Shown here: in pieces, positions 1 through 8,633 of the stretch
Position numbering within the stretch: the first letter of the stretch is position 1
Layout of the letters: the number at the start of each line of letters is the position of its first letter
NCBI GenBank assembly: GCA_964420125.1
Contig: CAYQQQ010000024.1
Span: 1 to 63,818, forward strand
DNA length: 63,818 nt
Direction: 5' to 3'
From: CAYQQQ01 sp964420125
GTDB taxonomy: Bacteria > Actinomycetota > Acidimicrobiia > Acidimicrobiales > Microtrichaceae
Made by a program: the position numbers and the translations under genes
Notes under the pieces: model-generated
Databases searched by the model: none
What the model was told of the DNA's origin: nothing
Seen by the model: the letters and a program-made list of their open reading frames with translations, nothing else

Positions 1-60
1 CGGGCCCCCCGGGCCCGCGGGGGGGCCCCGGGGGGGCCCCCTCCGGGCGGGGGCAACCGC
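1..60. other. GC-only low-complexity window edge
   Basis: The first ~53 bases are almost pure G and C in alternating short runs with a single T, and can fold on themselves in many ways. The tract lies just downstream of the tig stop codon on the minus strand. It could be a natural strong hairpin terminator or low-quality sequence at a contig edge; the sequence alone does not decide. Confidence 0.5.
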
Positions 61-74
61 CGTGGCGGTCCCGG

Positions 75-1451
75 TCAGTCCTGATCGTGATCGTGATCGT
101 GGTCGTGGTCGTGGTCGTGGTCGTGATCGTGGTCGTGTTCCGGCGGTTGCAGGAGCTCCTCGGGGATCGGGGTGCCCTCCGGATCCACGAACTCGGTGTG
201 CTCCACCAACCACTCGAGCGCCTTGCGGTTGGCGATTCCCGAGCGTACCGCCGAGAGCTGTCCCGCGTCGCGCAGCTGATCGATCGCCTCCTCGATGGAG
301 AGCGAGCCTCCACCGATCATCTCGGCGACCTCCTCCTCGACCTCACCGTCGGTGGCGTGGAGGGACTCCGACTCCACGACGGCGCGCAGCGCCAGATCGA
401 CCTTGACGCCCTCGACGCAGGCCTCCCGCAGCTCGGCGGAGAACTCCTGGGGGTCGCGGCCGGTGACCCGCAGGTAGTCCTCCAGGCCGATCCCGCTGGC
501 GCCGAGCTGTTGGGACATGTTCTGGAGCCGCATCCGGAACTCGCCCTCGACCATGGCCTCGGGGACGTCCAGCTCCACCAGCTTGGCCAGCTCCGTTCCC
601 ACGCCGGCCTGGACGGCCTGGCGAACCATCCCCTCGCGGTTCGCCGAGAGCCGTTGCCGCGTGTCCTCGCGGAACCCCTCGACGCTGTCGAACTCGGTGG
701 CATCCGCGACCCACTCGTCGGTGAGGTCCGGTAGCTGGCGCTCCTGCACCTCGTGCACCACCAGGCGGAAGTGCACCGGGTCCTCGTCGGGATCGGGGTG
801 CTCGGCGTCGAAGTCGACCTCATCACCCGCGGCCACGCCGACGAGGTGCTCGTCGAACTCCGGGGCGATCATCCCCGAGCCCAGCACGTAGCTGTAGGCC
901 TCCACCGCCAGACCCTCGACCGGCTCGCCGTCGCGCGTCCCGTCGATGTCGAGCACCACCACGTCGCCGTCCTGGGCGGCGCGCTCCACGGTGACGAGCT
1001 CGCTGTACTGGGAGCGCAGGCGGTCGACCTGCTCCTCCACCTGCTCGTCGGTCACCTCGGGACTGGGCAGCTCCACCCGCAGACCCGAATACCCCGCCAC
1101 GGTGACCACCGGACGGACCTCCACCACCGCCTCGAAGGTGACGTCGCCGTCCTCCTCACCGCCGGTGACGTCGAGCTCCGGGGGAGCGATCACGTCGACG
1201 TCGTGCTCGATGACGGCGCGCGTGTAGTGCTCGGGCAGCGCCTGGCGCAGCGCCTCGGAGCGGGCGTAGCCGGGTTCGATCTGGCGCTCCAGCAGACGAC
1301 GGGGCGCCTTGCCGGGACGGAACCCGGGGAGCCGGACCTCCTTGGCGATCTCCCGCCAGACGGCATCGAGGGCCGGCTCCAGCTCTGCTTCCTCGACGTC
1401 GACGACGACCTTGACCTTGTTGCCCTCGAGGGGTTCGACTGAGCTCTTCAC
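75..1451 (-). CDS. tig: Trigger factor with His-Asp repeat tail
   Basis: Ribosome-associated chaperone and peptidyl-prolyl isomerase that receives nascent chains at the exit tunnel. The N-terminal ribosome-binding signature GFRPGK is at residues 43-48; an FKBP-like PPIase region follows around residues 150-245 (GDVVVLDIDGT), then the long helical C-terminal arms. The 458 aa length is normal for the family, but the last ~20 residues alternate His and Asp, which is not standard and suggests metal binding as in the SlyD tail. The start is GTG 1451, with a TAGAGT hexamer 9 nt upstream, consistent with a leaderless mRNA. In many bacteria clpP and clpX follow tig; here the downstream side is outside the window. 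Confidence 0.97.
   Translation of the reverse strand: MKSSVEPLEGNKVKVVVDVEEAELEPALDAVWREIAKEVRLPGFRPGKAPRRLLERQIEPGYARSEALRQALPEHYTRAVIEHDVDVIAPPELDVTGGEEDGDVTFEAVVEVRPVVTVAGYSGLRVELPSPEVTDEQVEEQVDRLRSQYSELVTVERAAQDGDVVVLDIDGTRDGEPVEGLAVEAYSYVLGSGMIAPEFDEHLVGVAAGDEVDFDAEHPDPDEDPVHFRLVVHEVQERQLPDLTDEWVADATEFDSVEGFREDTRQRLSANREGMVRQAVQAGVGTELAKLVELDVPEAMVEGEFRMRLQNMSQQLGASGIGLEDYLRVTGRDPQEFSAELREACVEGVKVDLALRAVVESESLHATDGEVEEEVAEMIGGGSLSIEEAIDQLRDAGQLSAVRSGIANRKALEWLVEHTEFVDPEGTPIPEELLQPPEHDHDHDHDHDHDHDHDHDQD
78..138. repeat. Hexanucleotide microsatellite in the tig 3' end
   Basis: About ten tandem hexamers of the form GATCGT/GGTCGT (plus strand) encode the alternating His-Asp tail of trigger factor. 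Codon-level variation is confined to GAT/GAC. Such a tract can gain or lose six-base units without breaking the frame, so tail length may vary between strains. Confidence 0.85.
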
Positions 1452-1550
1452 AGATCGACCACTCTAGAACTCGACGCCGCCACCTCCCCCATCGGTGGTC
1501 GCCGGCCGGGAGCGGTACGCTGTGGCCCGCCCCGGCGACGACGGGGACGA

Positions 1551-1627
1551 CGGGACGTGGCGCAGCCTGGAAGCGCACCGGCTTTGGGTGCCGGGGGTCG
1601 CGAGTTCAAATCTCGCCGTCCCGACCA
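1551..1627 (+). tRNA. tRNA-Pro (TGG)
   Basis: A seven-base acceptor stem CGGGACG pairs with CGTCCCG; the anticodon stem CCGGC/GCCGG encloses loop TTTGGGT with anticodon TGG; the T arm carries TTCAAAT. Discriminator A is followed by an encoded CCA (1625-1627). It lies between the tig start and a convergent lipoprotein gene. Confidence 0.96.
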
Positions 1628-1667
1628 CAACACAGCAGGGTCCGCGGGTGCCCCCCGACCGCTGGGA

Positions 1668-2504
1668 TCACGGTCCTGCAGGAGCGACGGCCATGGCCAT
1701 CACCGAGGCGCCCTCGCCGACGGTGAGCGTGACGTGACGGCCCTGCACCGACTCCACGGCGACCACCGAACCGAGGTCCGGGTCCAGCACCGCCATGCCC
1801 GGCGGGACGGTCAACCGGTAGCCGGCGTCGGGGGTGACCGCCACCACGGCGACCCCGCCACCCACCGACGAGAGCACACCTGCGACGACCGATCCGGGGA
1901 CGGCGGGCAGCTCACCTCCAACCAGGACGTCGGGCGCGTAGTGCAGCGTGAGCGCCGTCGGCTCACCGTCGTCGAGCACCTCCACGTCGATGCGACCGTC
2001 GGCGCGGGCATCGACGTCGATCGGCCGGTCGCCGCCTGGCAGGGACCCGCCGGCGGCCACCGCCAGCGACGGCACGCCACCCCCGCTCACGCCGTCCGCC
2101 GGCACGACGATGACGTGGGGCGAGTAGCTGTCGCCGCCCAGGCAGTCCACCAGCACGGCTGCGTCCTCGGCGCCGTCGCCATCGAGATCCGCGAGGTCGG
2201 CGTCGATCACCTCGACGCCATAGGTGGCATCCAGGGAGCTGGCCTCCCCCACTCCCCCGCGCACCTCGACGCCGCTCAAGCCGCACACCGACAGGTAGGT
2301 GGCTTCCTCCCAGTCCACCGAAGCCACCCCGACGGCACCCTCCGCCGCGATCGCCTCGCCGAGCGGCACGGCACCAGGCTCCGCCGCATCCGGGCCGGAC
2401 GCATCGCAGCTCACGAGGAGAGCGAACGACACGACGACCGCGGCGAGGGGGGTCCGACTCCCTCGGATCCGTCCGGCTGGGAACGAGTCGTCGCACGACA
2501 CCAC
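1668..2504 (-). CDS. Hypothetical lipoprotein
   Basis: I do not recognise the family. A short basic N-terminus and a hydrophobic segment end in a lipobox-like LLVSC around residues 30-34, so it is probably a lipid-anchored exported protein. Around residues 100-125 there is an Asp-rich stretch, DADLADLDGDGAEDA, resembling the calcium-binding loops of FG-GAP/VCBS or dockerin-like proteins. The rest is Gly/Val-rich and predicted beta. The start is taken as GTG 2504; another in-frame GTG lies immediately downstream. It is divergent from the beta-helix lipoprotein at 2608, with ~100 bp between them for promoters. Confidence 0.72.
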   Translation of the reverse strand: MVSCDDSFPAGRIRGSRTPLAAVVVSFALLVSCDASGPDAAEPGAVPLGEAIAAEGAVGVASVDWEEATYLSVCGLSGVEVRGGVGEASSLDATYGVEVIDADLADLDGDGAEDAAVLVDCLGGDSYSPHVIVVPADGVSGGGVPSLAVAAGGSLPGGDRPIDVDARADGRIDVEVLDDGEPTALTLHYAPDVLVGGELPAVPGSVVAGVLSSVGGGVAVVAVTPDAGYRLTVPPGMAVLDPDLGSVVAVESVQGRHVTLTVGEGASVMAMAVAPAGP

Positions 2505-2607
2505 TACCTCATCGGCACGGAGCGGTCCGACCTGAGGGCCAGCAGATGTTCGCGACGACCACTCCGCTGGGGCATGATCTACAGGTCATCGACCCTCGGG
2601 GGGACCA

Positions 2608-4071
2608 ATGAACGCACGAACATGGCGCCTGCTCGCCGCCCTCATCGCCCTCATCGCGCTGGTCGGCGCCGGGTGCGGCGGCGACGACGAGTCGACGGGC
2701 TCGGGCGAGGAGAGCACGAGCGGGGAGGAGTCCGCAGAGGGCACGCCCGTGTCCGAGGCCATCCGCGTGCCCCAGGACCACGAGACGATCCAGGCGGCGG
2801 TCGACGCCGCCGAGGAGGGTGACCTCATCCTGATCGACGAAGGCGTGTACCACGAGGCCGTCGACGTGGAGACGCCGTACGTGACGCTGCGCGGCGTGGA
2901 CCGCAACAAGGTGATCCTCGACGGGGAGTTCGAGCTGGAGAACGGGATCCGGGCGCTCAGCACGCCCGGCGTGGTCGTGGAGAACATGACCGCCCGCAAC
3001 TACATCGGCAACGGGTTCTTCTGGACGGGCTCCGACTACCACCGCGGCTCGTACCTGACCGCCTACCGCAACGGCGACTATGGCCTCTACGGGTTCGACT
3101 CCTACCACGGCCAGTTCGACAACAGCCTCGGCTCCGGCAGCCCCGACGCCGGCTTCTACATCGGTGAGTGCTACCCCTGCGACGCGGTGATCGACAACGT
3201 GGTCTCGGAGTACAACGGCCTCGGCTACTCCGGCACCAACTCCGGCGGCGACGTCTACATCATCAACTCCGTGTGGCGGCACAACCGAGCCGGGATCGTG
3301 CCGAACTCCGGCTCCTACGAGCTGTGCTACCCGAACCGCGAGACCACCGTCGCCGGCAACGAGGTCTACGACAACAACTACCTCGAAGGCCCGGGCATCG
3401 ACGTGTCGCTGCTCGCCCAGGGCAACGGCATCCTCGTGGTGGGCGCGGTGAAGAACACGGTCACCCACAACCTCGTCTACGACCACGAGCGCACCGGGAT
3501 CGGCCTCGTGCCCTTCCCCGAGTCGGACGCCAACGACCTGGAGCCCAGCCCCGACCAGTGGTCCACCCCCTGCTCCGAGACCCATGACGACAAGCCCAAG
3601 GGCATCCCGGCCGACCAGTGCAAGGCGGTGCCCATCGTGGGTGAGGGCTGCGTCGTGCTGTGGAACCCCTTCGAGAACACCGTGGCCGACAACGAGGTGT
3701 CCGGCAGCGGGACCGCCGACCTGGCCGTGGGCACGGTCGACCTGACCGGGTCGGGCGTGACCACCGCCTCGCTGGGCAACTGCTTCTCGGGGAACACCTT
3801 CGCCACGTCCGCCCCGGCGGACATCGAGGGCCTCGCACCGTGCGACTCGTCGCCGACGGCCACCAACTGGGACGACAACCCCCTCGACCTCCTGAACCTC
3901 ATGGGCGACTCGCCGCCGGCGCCCCCCAAGGACTCCTACAAGACCACACCGGAGCCCGGCCCGCAGGAGAACATGCCGGACGCCACCACTGCGCCGGCGC
4001 CCCGCTTCGAGGGCCCCATGAAGGTGGACGTGACGAAGATCGAGACACCCAAGAAGAGCTCGGAGAACTGA
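2608..4071 (+). CDS. Right-handed parallel beta-helix lipoprotein
   Basis: Exported lipoprotein: signal segment LLAALIALIALVGAGCGG with the lipid-attachment Cys near residue 23, then an acidic Ser-rich linker. From residue ~50 the motif TIQAAVDAAEEGDLILIDEGVY is the typical opening coil of NosD/pectate-lyase-like beta-helix proteins, and repeated short coils (NVVSEYNG, VYDNNY, NTVTHNLVYDHE, NTVADNEVSG) fill the middle. The substrate is unknown; such folds usually bind or cleave polysaccharide. The C-terminus is Pro-rich. A GGGGGGA Shine-Dalgarno precedes ATG 2608. The gene ends 2 bp before the DUF1996 gene, so the two are probably cotranscribed. Confidence 0.88.
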   Translation: MNARTWRLLAALIALIALVGAGCGGDDESTGSGEESTSGEESAEGTPVSEAIRVPQDHETIQAAVDAAEEGDLILIDEGVYHEAVDVETPYVTLRGVDRNKVILDGEFELENGIRALSTPGVVVENMTARNYIGNGFFWTGSDYHRGSYLTAYRNGDYGLYGFDSYHGQFDNSLGSGSPDAGFYIGECYPCDAVIDNVVSEYNGLGYSGTNSGGDVYIINSVWRHNRAGIVPNSGSYELCYPNRETTVAGNEVYDNNYLEGPGIDVSLLAQGNGILVVGAVKNTVTHNLVYDHERTGIGLVPFPESDANDLEPSPDQWSTPCSETHDDKPKGIPADQCKAVPIVGEGCVVLWNPFENTVADNEVSGSGTADLAVGTVDLTGSGVTTASLGNCFSGNTFATSAPADIEGLAPCDSSPTATNWDDNPLDLLNLMGDSPPAPPKDSYKTTPEPGPQENMPDATTAPAPRFEGPMKVDVTKIETPKKSSEN

Positions 4072-4073
4072 AC

Positions 4074-5126
4074 ATGGCGGCGGGCGGCGAGGACGACGGC
4101 ACCGAGACGAGGGAGTCCAGGGGGTACCTGGGCGCCGTGATGGGAGTGGCCGTGGTGCTGGTGGCGGCGTGCGTCGTGGCGATCGCGCTCGGCGGCGACC
4201 AGGCCGGCGGCGCGGCGGCTGCAGGGCACCACCACGGCAGCTCCCTCGACGGCGCGGACGACGCGCTGGCCGCCGAGCACGCCTTCGGCGGCGCCCACGG
4301 CACAGGGACGGTGGGGGATGCCATCGGCCAACCCAGCCGCCACCTCGGCCCGCAGGGCCGCGTCGGCCAGTTCATGGCCACCTGCACGTTCAGCCACGCC
4401 GCCCACGACGACCCGATCGTGCACTTCCAGGAGCCGGGTCGCTCCCACCTGCACGACTTCTACGGGGCGACCACCACCGACGACAGCTCCACGGCGATCG
4501 ACCTGATGCGCTCGGAGACGACCTGCGACAAGCCCGCCGACACGGCGGCCTACTGGCAGCCGGCGCTCTACGACGGCGACCAGCGCATCGTGCCGATCCA
4601 GGTCCAGGCCTACTACCGCGCCGCGCCAGGGGTGGAGCCCACCGACGTGGAGCCCTACCCCTTCGGCATGGAGATGCTGGCAGGGGACGCCATGGCGACC
4701 ACCCCCCAGGACAGCGAAGCTGCGGGGTGGTCGTGCGGCTCCTCGACCGAGCTCAGCGCGGACCCTCCCGAGTGCTCTGCCACCTCCCCGCTGCACATGG
4801 TGCTGACCTTCCCCGACTGCTGGGACGGCGAGCACCTCCGCAGCGCGGACCACCGCTCGCACGTCGCCTACTCCGCTGAGGGCGAATGCCCCGAGGGCTA
4901 CCCGGTGCACGTCCCGCAGCTCACGATGTCGATCAAGTACCCGGTCTCCGGCGACGGTCACGACCTGCGGCTGGCGTCGGGGAACGTGTACTCCGCCCAC
5001 GGGGACTTCTTCAACGGCTGGGACCCCGAAGGGCTCCAGCGTGAGGTGGAGGCCTGCATCCACCGTGACGTGGGCTGCGACCTGGCCAACAACCGCGAGG
5101 AAGAGGGCCCCTTCCTGCACCGGTAG
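4074..5126 (+). CDS. DUF1996 domain protein, membrane anchored
   Basis: A 350 aa protein with one N-terminal membrane segment (about residues 20-40, GAVMGVAVVLVAACVVAIAL) and a His-rich juxtamembrane patch, so it is probably displayed outside the cell. The remainder fits DUF1996: the motif HLHDFYGA, conserved Cys residues (TTCDKPADTAAYW; FPDCWDG) and the ending HGDFFNGWD. The family occurs in fungi and actinobacteria and its biochemical role is unknown; some members are annotated as WSC-associated secreted proteins. ATG 4074 begins two bases after the stop of the beta-helix gene, suggesting translational coupling and a shared extracellular role. Confidence 0.86.
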   Translation: MAAGGEDDGTETRESRGYLGAVMGVAVVLVAACVVAIALGGDQAGGAAAAGHHHGSSLDGADDALAAEHAFGGAHGTGTVGDAIGQPSRHLGPQGRVGQFMATCTFSHAAHDDPIVHFQEPGRSHLHDFYGATTTDDSSTAIDLMRSETTCDKPADTAAYWQPALYDGDQRIVPIQVQAYYRAAPGVEPTDVEPYPFGMEMLAGDAMATTPQDSEAAGWSCGSSTELSADPPECSATSPLHMVLTFPDCWDGEHLRSADHRSHVAYSAEGECPEGYPVHVPQLTMSIKYPVSGDGHDLRLASGNVYSAHGDFFNGWDPEGLQREVEACIHRDVGCDLANNREEEGPFLHR

Positions 5127-5156
5127 CGATCGGCGGCACCCGTCAGTCCACGACGG

Positions 5157-5636
5157 TCACTCGACGACCTTGACGCCGCCGATCATGCCCTTGGTCTTCG
5201 AGCCGTGCAGGGAGCAGTAGTAGGGGAAGTCGCCGACCTCGGCGAAGGTGATCTGACCCTCGGCGCCCGGATCGAAGGCGTCGGCCTCGATGGGCGTGAA
5301 GGCGCCTTCGCCGACCGGCAGCACGTTGTGGACGTTGCGACCGTCGTTGATGAAGGTGATGGTGGTGCCCTTCTTGACCTCCACGTACTTGGGGTCGAAG
5401 TAGTTGTCCCGGGCGTTGACGGCGACCGCGGCCTCGTTCGTCTTGTCCACGATGTCGCCCTCGTCCATCTCCGCCGTGGCGGTGGCGAGATCGCTGCTGT
5501 CGGCGTCGGACTTTGACGTGGTCGTCGTGTCGGAATCGCCCTTGCCGTCGGCGGAGTCGTCGCCGTCGCCGCATCCGGCGAGGAGGATCGCGGCCGACAC
5601 GACCGCTGCGAGGAACGGGGAACGGATGCGCATCAT
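5157..5636 (-). CDS. Cupredoxin-domain lipoprotein (plastocyanin-like)
   Basis: Small blue-copper electron-transfer type protein. The signal peptide ends in a lipobox (AAILLAGC), followed by an Asp/Ser/Thr linker and a cupredoxin fold from about residue 70 (NYFDPKYVEVKKGTTITFIND). The copper ligands can be read: His in NVHNV, then Cys, His and Met in YYCSLHGSKTKGM. Partner and redox role are unknown. ATG 5636 is chosen over the adjacent ATG because TAGCCT ends 8 nt upstream, giving a leaderless start. It converges with the DUF1996 gene. Confidence 0.92.
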   Translation of the reverse strand: MMRIRSPFLAAVVSAAILLAGCGDGDDSADGKGDSDTTTTSKSDADSSDLATATAEMDEGDIVDKTNEAAVAVNARDNYFDPKYVEVKKGTTITFINDGRNVHNVLPVGEGAFTPIEADAFDPGAEGQITFAEVGDFPYYCSLHGSKTKGMIGGVKVVE

Positions 5637-5672
5637 GGTGCGGGAGGCTAACAGCGCCCGACCGCGCGGCGG

Positions 5673-7544
5673 TCACCCACCCGAGCCCCGATCGGCTGCC
5701 CCCAGCGCCGCCAGCACGCGTGCCCGGGTGTCGGCCGGGTCGATCACGTCGTCGATCTCGAAGTGGGAGGCGACGTTCAGCGCGGAGCCGTGGGCGTAGG
5801 CACGTTCGACGAGGTCCGCCTCCAGCGCCGCGCGCTCCTGCGGATCGGCGACCGCATCCAGCTCACGCCGGAAGCCCAGCCGCACCGCCCCCTCGAGGCC
5901 CATGCCGCCGAACTCCCCCGTCGGCCAGGACACACCCAGCACGGGTACGTGGAGGCTCCCGCCGGCCATCGCCTGGGCGCCGAGGCCGTAGCACTTCCGC
6001 AGCACGACCAGCACCCAGGGAACCACCGCTGCAGCCTGGGCGGCGGCCAGGAACATGTCGCCGAACTCGCGCACCTGTCCCCGCGCCTCCTCCTCGACGC
6101 CCACCATGAACCCGGGGGTGTCGCAGAAGGACACGACGGGCAGGCGCCAACGGCGACAGAGGCCGAGGAGGCGGGTGGCCGAATTCGCCGCATCGAGGTC
6201 GATCGCCCCGCCCAGGCGGCTCGGCTCGTTGGCCAGCACGCCGACGGGGCGACCTCCGAGATGGGCCAGGCCGGTGACCATGCCCGTCGCCCAGCCGCCG
6301 CGGAGCTCGGTGAAGGAGCCACGGTCGACGATCGTCTCGACCGCCGCGCGCACCTCGTAGGTACGGCGCCGGGCCATCGGGACGAGGTCGCGGAGCGCCT
6401 GCTGGTCGACCGGCTCGGGATCGGCGCCACGACGCACGCCCTGTGCATACGACAGCACCCGGCGCACGGTGGCCACCCCGGCCGCCTCGTCGGGGACGCG
6501 GGCGTCGACCACCCCGTTGGCCCACTGGTCCTCGATGGGGCCGATCGCCGTCGGTGCCACCGGGGGCAGGCCGGCTCCCTCGATCATCGCCGGGCCCGCC
6601 ATCCCCAGGTTCGAGTCCTCGGTGGCCACGATCACGTCGCAGCATCCGGCCAGCGCAGCGTTGCCGGCGAAGCAGTACCCCGACACGAGCGCCACGGTGG
6701 GCACCTCCCCGGCCAAGGCGGCGAAGCGGGCGAAGGTGGGCACGTCGAGCGCGGTGGCCCCCGGAGCGTCGACGTCGCCGGGGCGACCGCCTCCCCCCTC
6801 GGCCAGCACCACCGTGGGCAGCCGATGGCGCCGCGCCAACTCGAGCAGGCGGTCCGTCTTGCGGTGGTTCTGGAAGCCCTGGGTGCCCGCGAGCACCGAG
6901 GCGTCGTAGGCCATCACCGCCACCCGCGAGCGGACCGCACCGACCACGTCGGCACCCACGGTGCCCGTGACGCAGATCAGACCGTCGGCCGGCGTGCGTT
7001 CGATCAGCTCCTCGAGCGGGCGCCGCGAGCGCTGCGACGCGATGGCGAACCCGCCGTACTCGTTGAGGCTGCCGGCATCGAGGAGGTCCTCGACGTTGGT
7101 GCGCGCCGTTCGCCGGCCGCGCTCCTGCCTGCGACGAACGGCCTCCGGCCGGTGGGCGTCCTCGAGCATGTCCCGTCGGCGCAGCACCTCGCCGAGGTCG
7201 GGACGCTCGACCCCGCGGGGTTCCGACTCCGTCGCGGTCTCGGGCCCGGCGACCGCCTCGGCGACCGGGCGCAGCGATGCCACGACCTGACCGGCGACGA
7301 GCTGCTCGCCGAGGCTCACGTGCAGGGCGACCACCTTCGACGGCGCAGCAGCGGACACCGGGAACTCCGTCTTCATGCTCTCGATGGTCAGGACCGGTTC
7401 ACCGCCGCGGACGTGGTGACCGGCTGCGACGTGGACGTGGGCGCAGATCCCGTCGACCGGAGCGACCAGCTCCAGCACCCGGTCCTCGGGATCCTCGCTC
7501 GACGGCACGTCGGCCGCGGTATCGCCACCACCTGTGTCGCTCAC
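5673..7544 (-). CDS. Biotinyl-carboxyltransferase fusion (acyl-CoA carboxylase beta)
   Basis: Combines a biotinyl domain (residues ~20-90; biotin-attachment context ESMKTEF) with a complete acetyl/propionyl-CoA carboxylase carboxyltransferase chain (N-lobe with RRDMLEDAHRPEAV and GTQGFQNHRKTDR; C-lobe with GGSYVM-type oxyanion regions such as CYGLGAQAMAGG). It would transfer CO2 from biotin to an acyl-CoA. No biotin carboxylase gene lies nearby, so that subunit must be encoded elsewhere. The start is GTG 7544 because TACGAT ends 7 nt upstream; an ATG at 7553 overlaps the hexamer itself and is less likely. The acyl substrate cannot be told from sequence. Confidence 0.9.
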   Translation of the reverse strand: MSDTGGGDTAADVPSSEDPEDRVLELVAPVDGICAHVHVAAGHHVRGGEPVLTIESMKTEFPVSAAAPSKVVALHVSLGEQLVAGQVVASLRPVAEAVAGPETATESEPRGVERPDLGEVLRRRDMLEDAHRPEAVRRRQERGRRTARTNVEDLLDAGSLNEYGGFAIASQRSRRPLEELIERTPADGLICVTGTVGADVVGAVRSRVAVMAYDASVLAGTQGFQNHRKTDRLLELARRHRLPTVVLAEGGGGRPGDVDAPGATALDVPTFARFAALAGEVPTVALVSGYCFAGNAALAGCCDVIVATEDSNLGMAGPAMIEGAGLPPVAPTAIGPIEDQWANGVVDARVPDEAAGVATVRRVLSYAQGVRRGADPEPVDQQALRDLVPMARRRTYEVRAAVETIVDRGSFTELRGGWATGMVTGLAHLGGRPVGVLANEPSRLGGAIDLDAANSATRLLGLCRRWRLPVVSFCDTPGFMVGVEEEARGQVREFGDMFLAAAQAAAVVPWVLVVLRKCYGLGAQAMAGGSLHVPVLGVSWPTGEFGGMGLEGAVRLGFRRELDAVADPQERAALEADLVERAYAHGSALNVASHFEIDDVIDPADTRARVLAALGAADRGSGG

Positions 7545-7665
7545 GGGCGGCATCGTAGGCGTTCGGCCCTCCGGAGGGCCCCGGCCGCTCGATCGGCGGG
7601 GCCTCGAACCTGCCGCGGAACCCGCTCGCGCTACGCTGCCCGTCGGACCCGCCACCGCGGGCCGC

Positions 7666-7737
7666 GCGGGTGTAGCTCAATGGCTAGAGCCCCAGCCTTC
7701 CAAGCTGGTTATGCGAGTTCGATTCTCGTCACCCGCT
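7666..7737 (+). tRNA. tRNA-Gly (TCC)
   Basis: Acceptor GCGGGTG/CACCCGC, anticodon stem CCAGC/GCTGG around loop CTTCCAA (anticodon TCC), T loop TTCGATT. Discriminator T; CCA is not encoded. It sits in the ~390 bp between the carboxylase start and the next lipoprotein; I see nothing else in that gap except a weak promoter-like TAGATT near 7877. Confidence 0.96.
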
Positions 7738-7933
7738 CTCTCCGACCGCCCACCGCGGTTCGCCGACTCCGAGGTCACCCGGGACGACGCCGGGGAGGCG
7801 GTGACCCGGAACCTCTCCAGCCGGTCCGCTGCCGGACTCCTGGCGCCGACCTGCCCACCCGCCGATGCGCCCGGACTAGATTTCCCGGCGGCGACGCGGC
7901 CTGCGACGCCGCGATCACCCCGAGGGGGCCAGC

Positions 7934-8557
7934 ATGCAGAAGGACCATCGAACGCCGGGGCGGTTGGCTGCACTGCTCCTGGCGGCTGGAGCGCTGCTGA
8001 CGTCAGCCTGCTCATCCGAGGACGAGGCCACGCCCACCACGGCGGCCACCGACGACGGCGCCGGCTCGGAAGACTCCTCGGGCGACTCCGGCGGGGAGGA
8101 CGCCGCCACCGCCATCGACTGCGACGAGGTGCTCGCCGTCGCGGAGGTCGAGGCCCTGTTCGGGGAGCCCGCCGTGCTGGAGGAGGTCGATCCCATCAGC
8201 AACAGCGAGGAGCTGGGCCAGACGACCTGCACCTGGACCACCGTCGAGGACGAGGACGACGCCGAGGACCTCGCCTCCCAGCTGCTCGTGCTGCAGTACT
8301 ACGACGGTTCGACGATGAGCGGCGCCAACTTCTACGACCCGGCGGTGCAGTACCCCGACGCCGAGCCCCTGGACATCGGTGACGACGGGTTCGTCAACGT
8401 CGGCACCGGCAGCGTGGACGTGGGCTTCCTCGACGGGGAGACGTCGGGCTTCCTCAGCTGGACGGCGATCGACATGAGCGGAGACGCCCCCGACCCGGCC
8501 GCGAAGGAGGACGCTGTGGTCGGCTTGGCGCAGTCGTTCCACGACCAGGTGAGCTGA
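7934..8557 (+). CDS. DUF3558-like lipoprotein
   Basis: Exported lipoprotein (lipobox LLTSAC, residues ~22-27) with an acidic Ser/Gly linker. The mature part starts IDCDEVL and contains VEALFG and TTCTWTT, with two Cys that would form a disulfide; this resembles the actinobacterial DUF3558 fold. Function unknown. The Shine-Dalgarno GAGGGGG precedes ATG 7934, so this gene is leadered, unlike most neighbours. It is followed after 76 bp by the F420-type oxidoreductase, which has its own promoter-like hexamer. Confidence 0.8.
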   Translation: MQKDHRTPGRLAALLLAAGALLTSACSSEDEATPTTAATDDGAGSEDSSGDSGGEDAATAIDCDEVLAVAEVEALFGEPAVLEEVDPISNSEELGQTTCTWTTVEDEDDAEDLASQLLVLQYYDGSTMSGANFYDPAVQYPDAEPLDIGDDGFVNVGTGSVDVGFLDGETSGFLSWTAIDMSGDAPDPAAKEDAVVGLAQSFHDQVS

Positions 8558-8633
8558 GCACGAGGCCCCAAGAGGGGTGCCCCACGGTCGGCCCGTACCT
8601 GCGGTCCCCGACGGGGCCCTACGCTCACGGGCC

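Noticed and set aside
1557..2822. Long plus-strand ORF starting inside tRNA-Pro
   Set aside because: It overlaps the tRNA and the start of the beta-helix gene, and its composition is that of an antisense shadow of the lipoprotein at 1668-2504.
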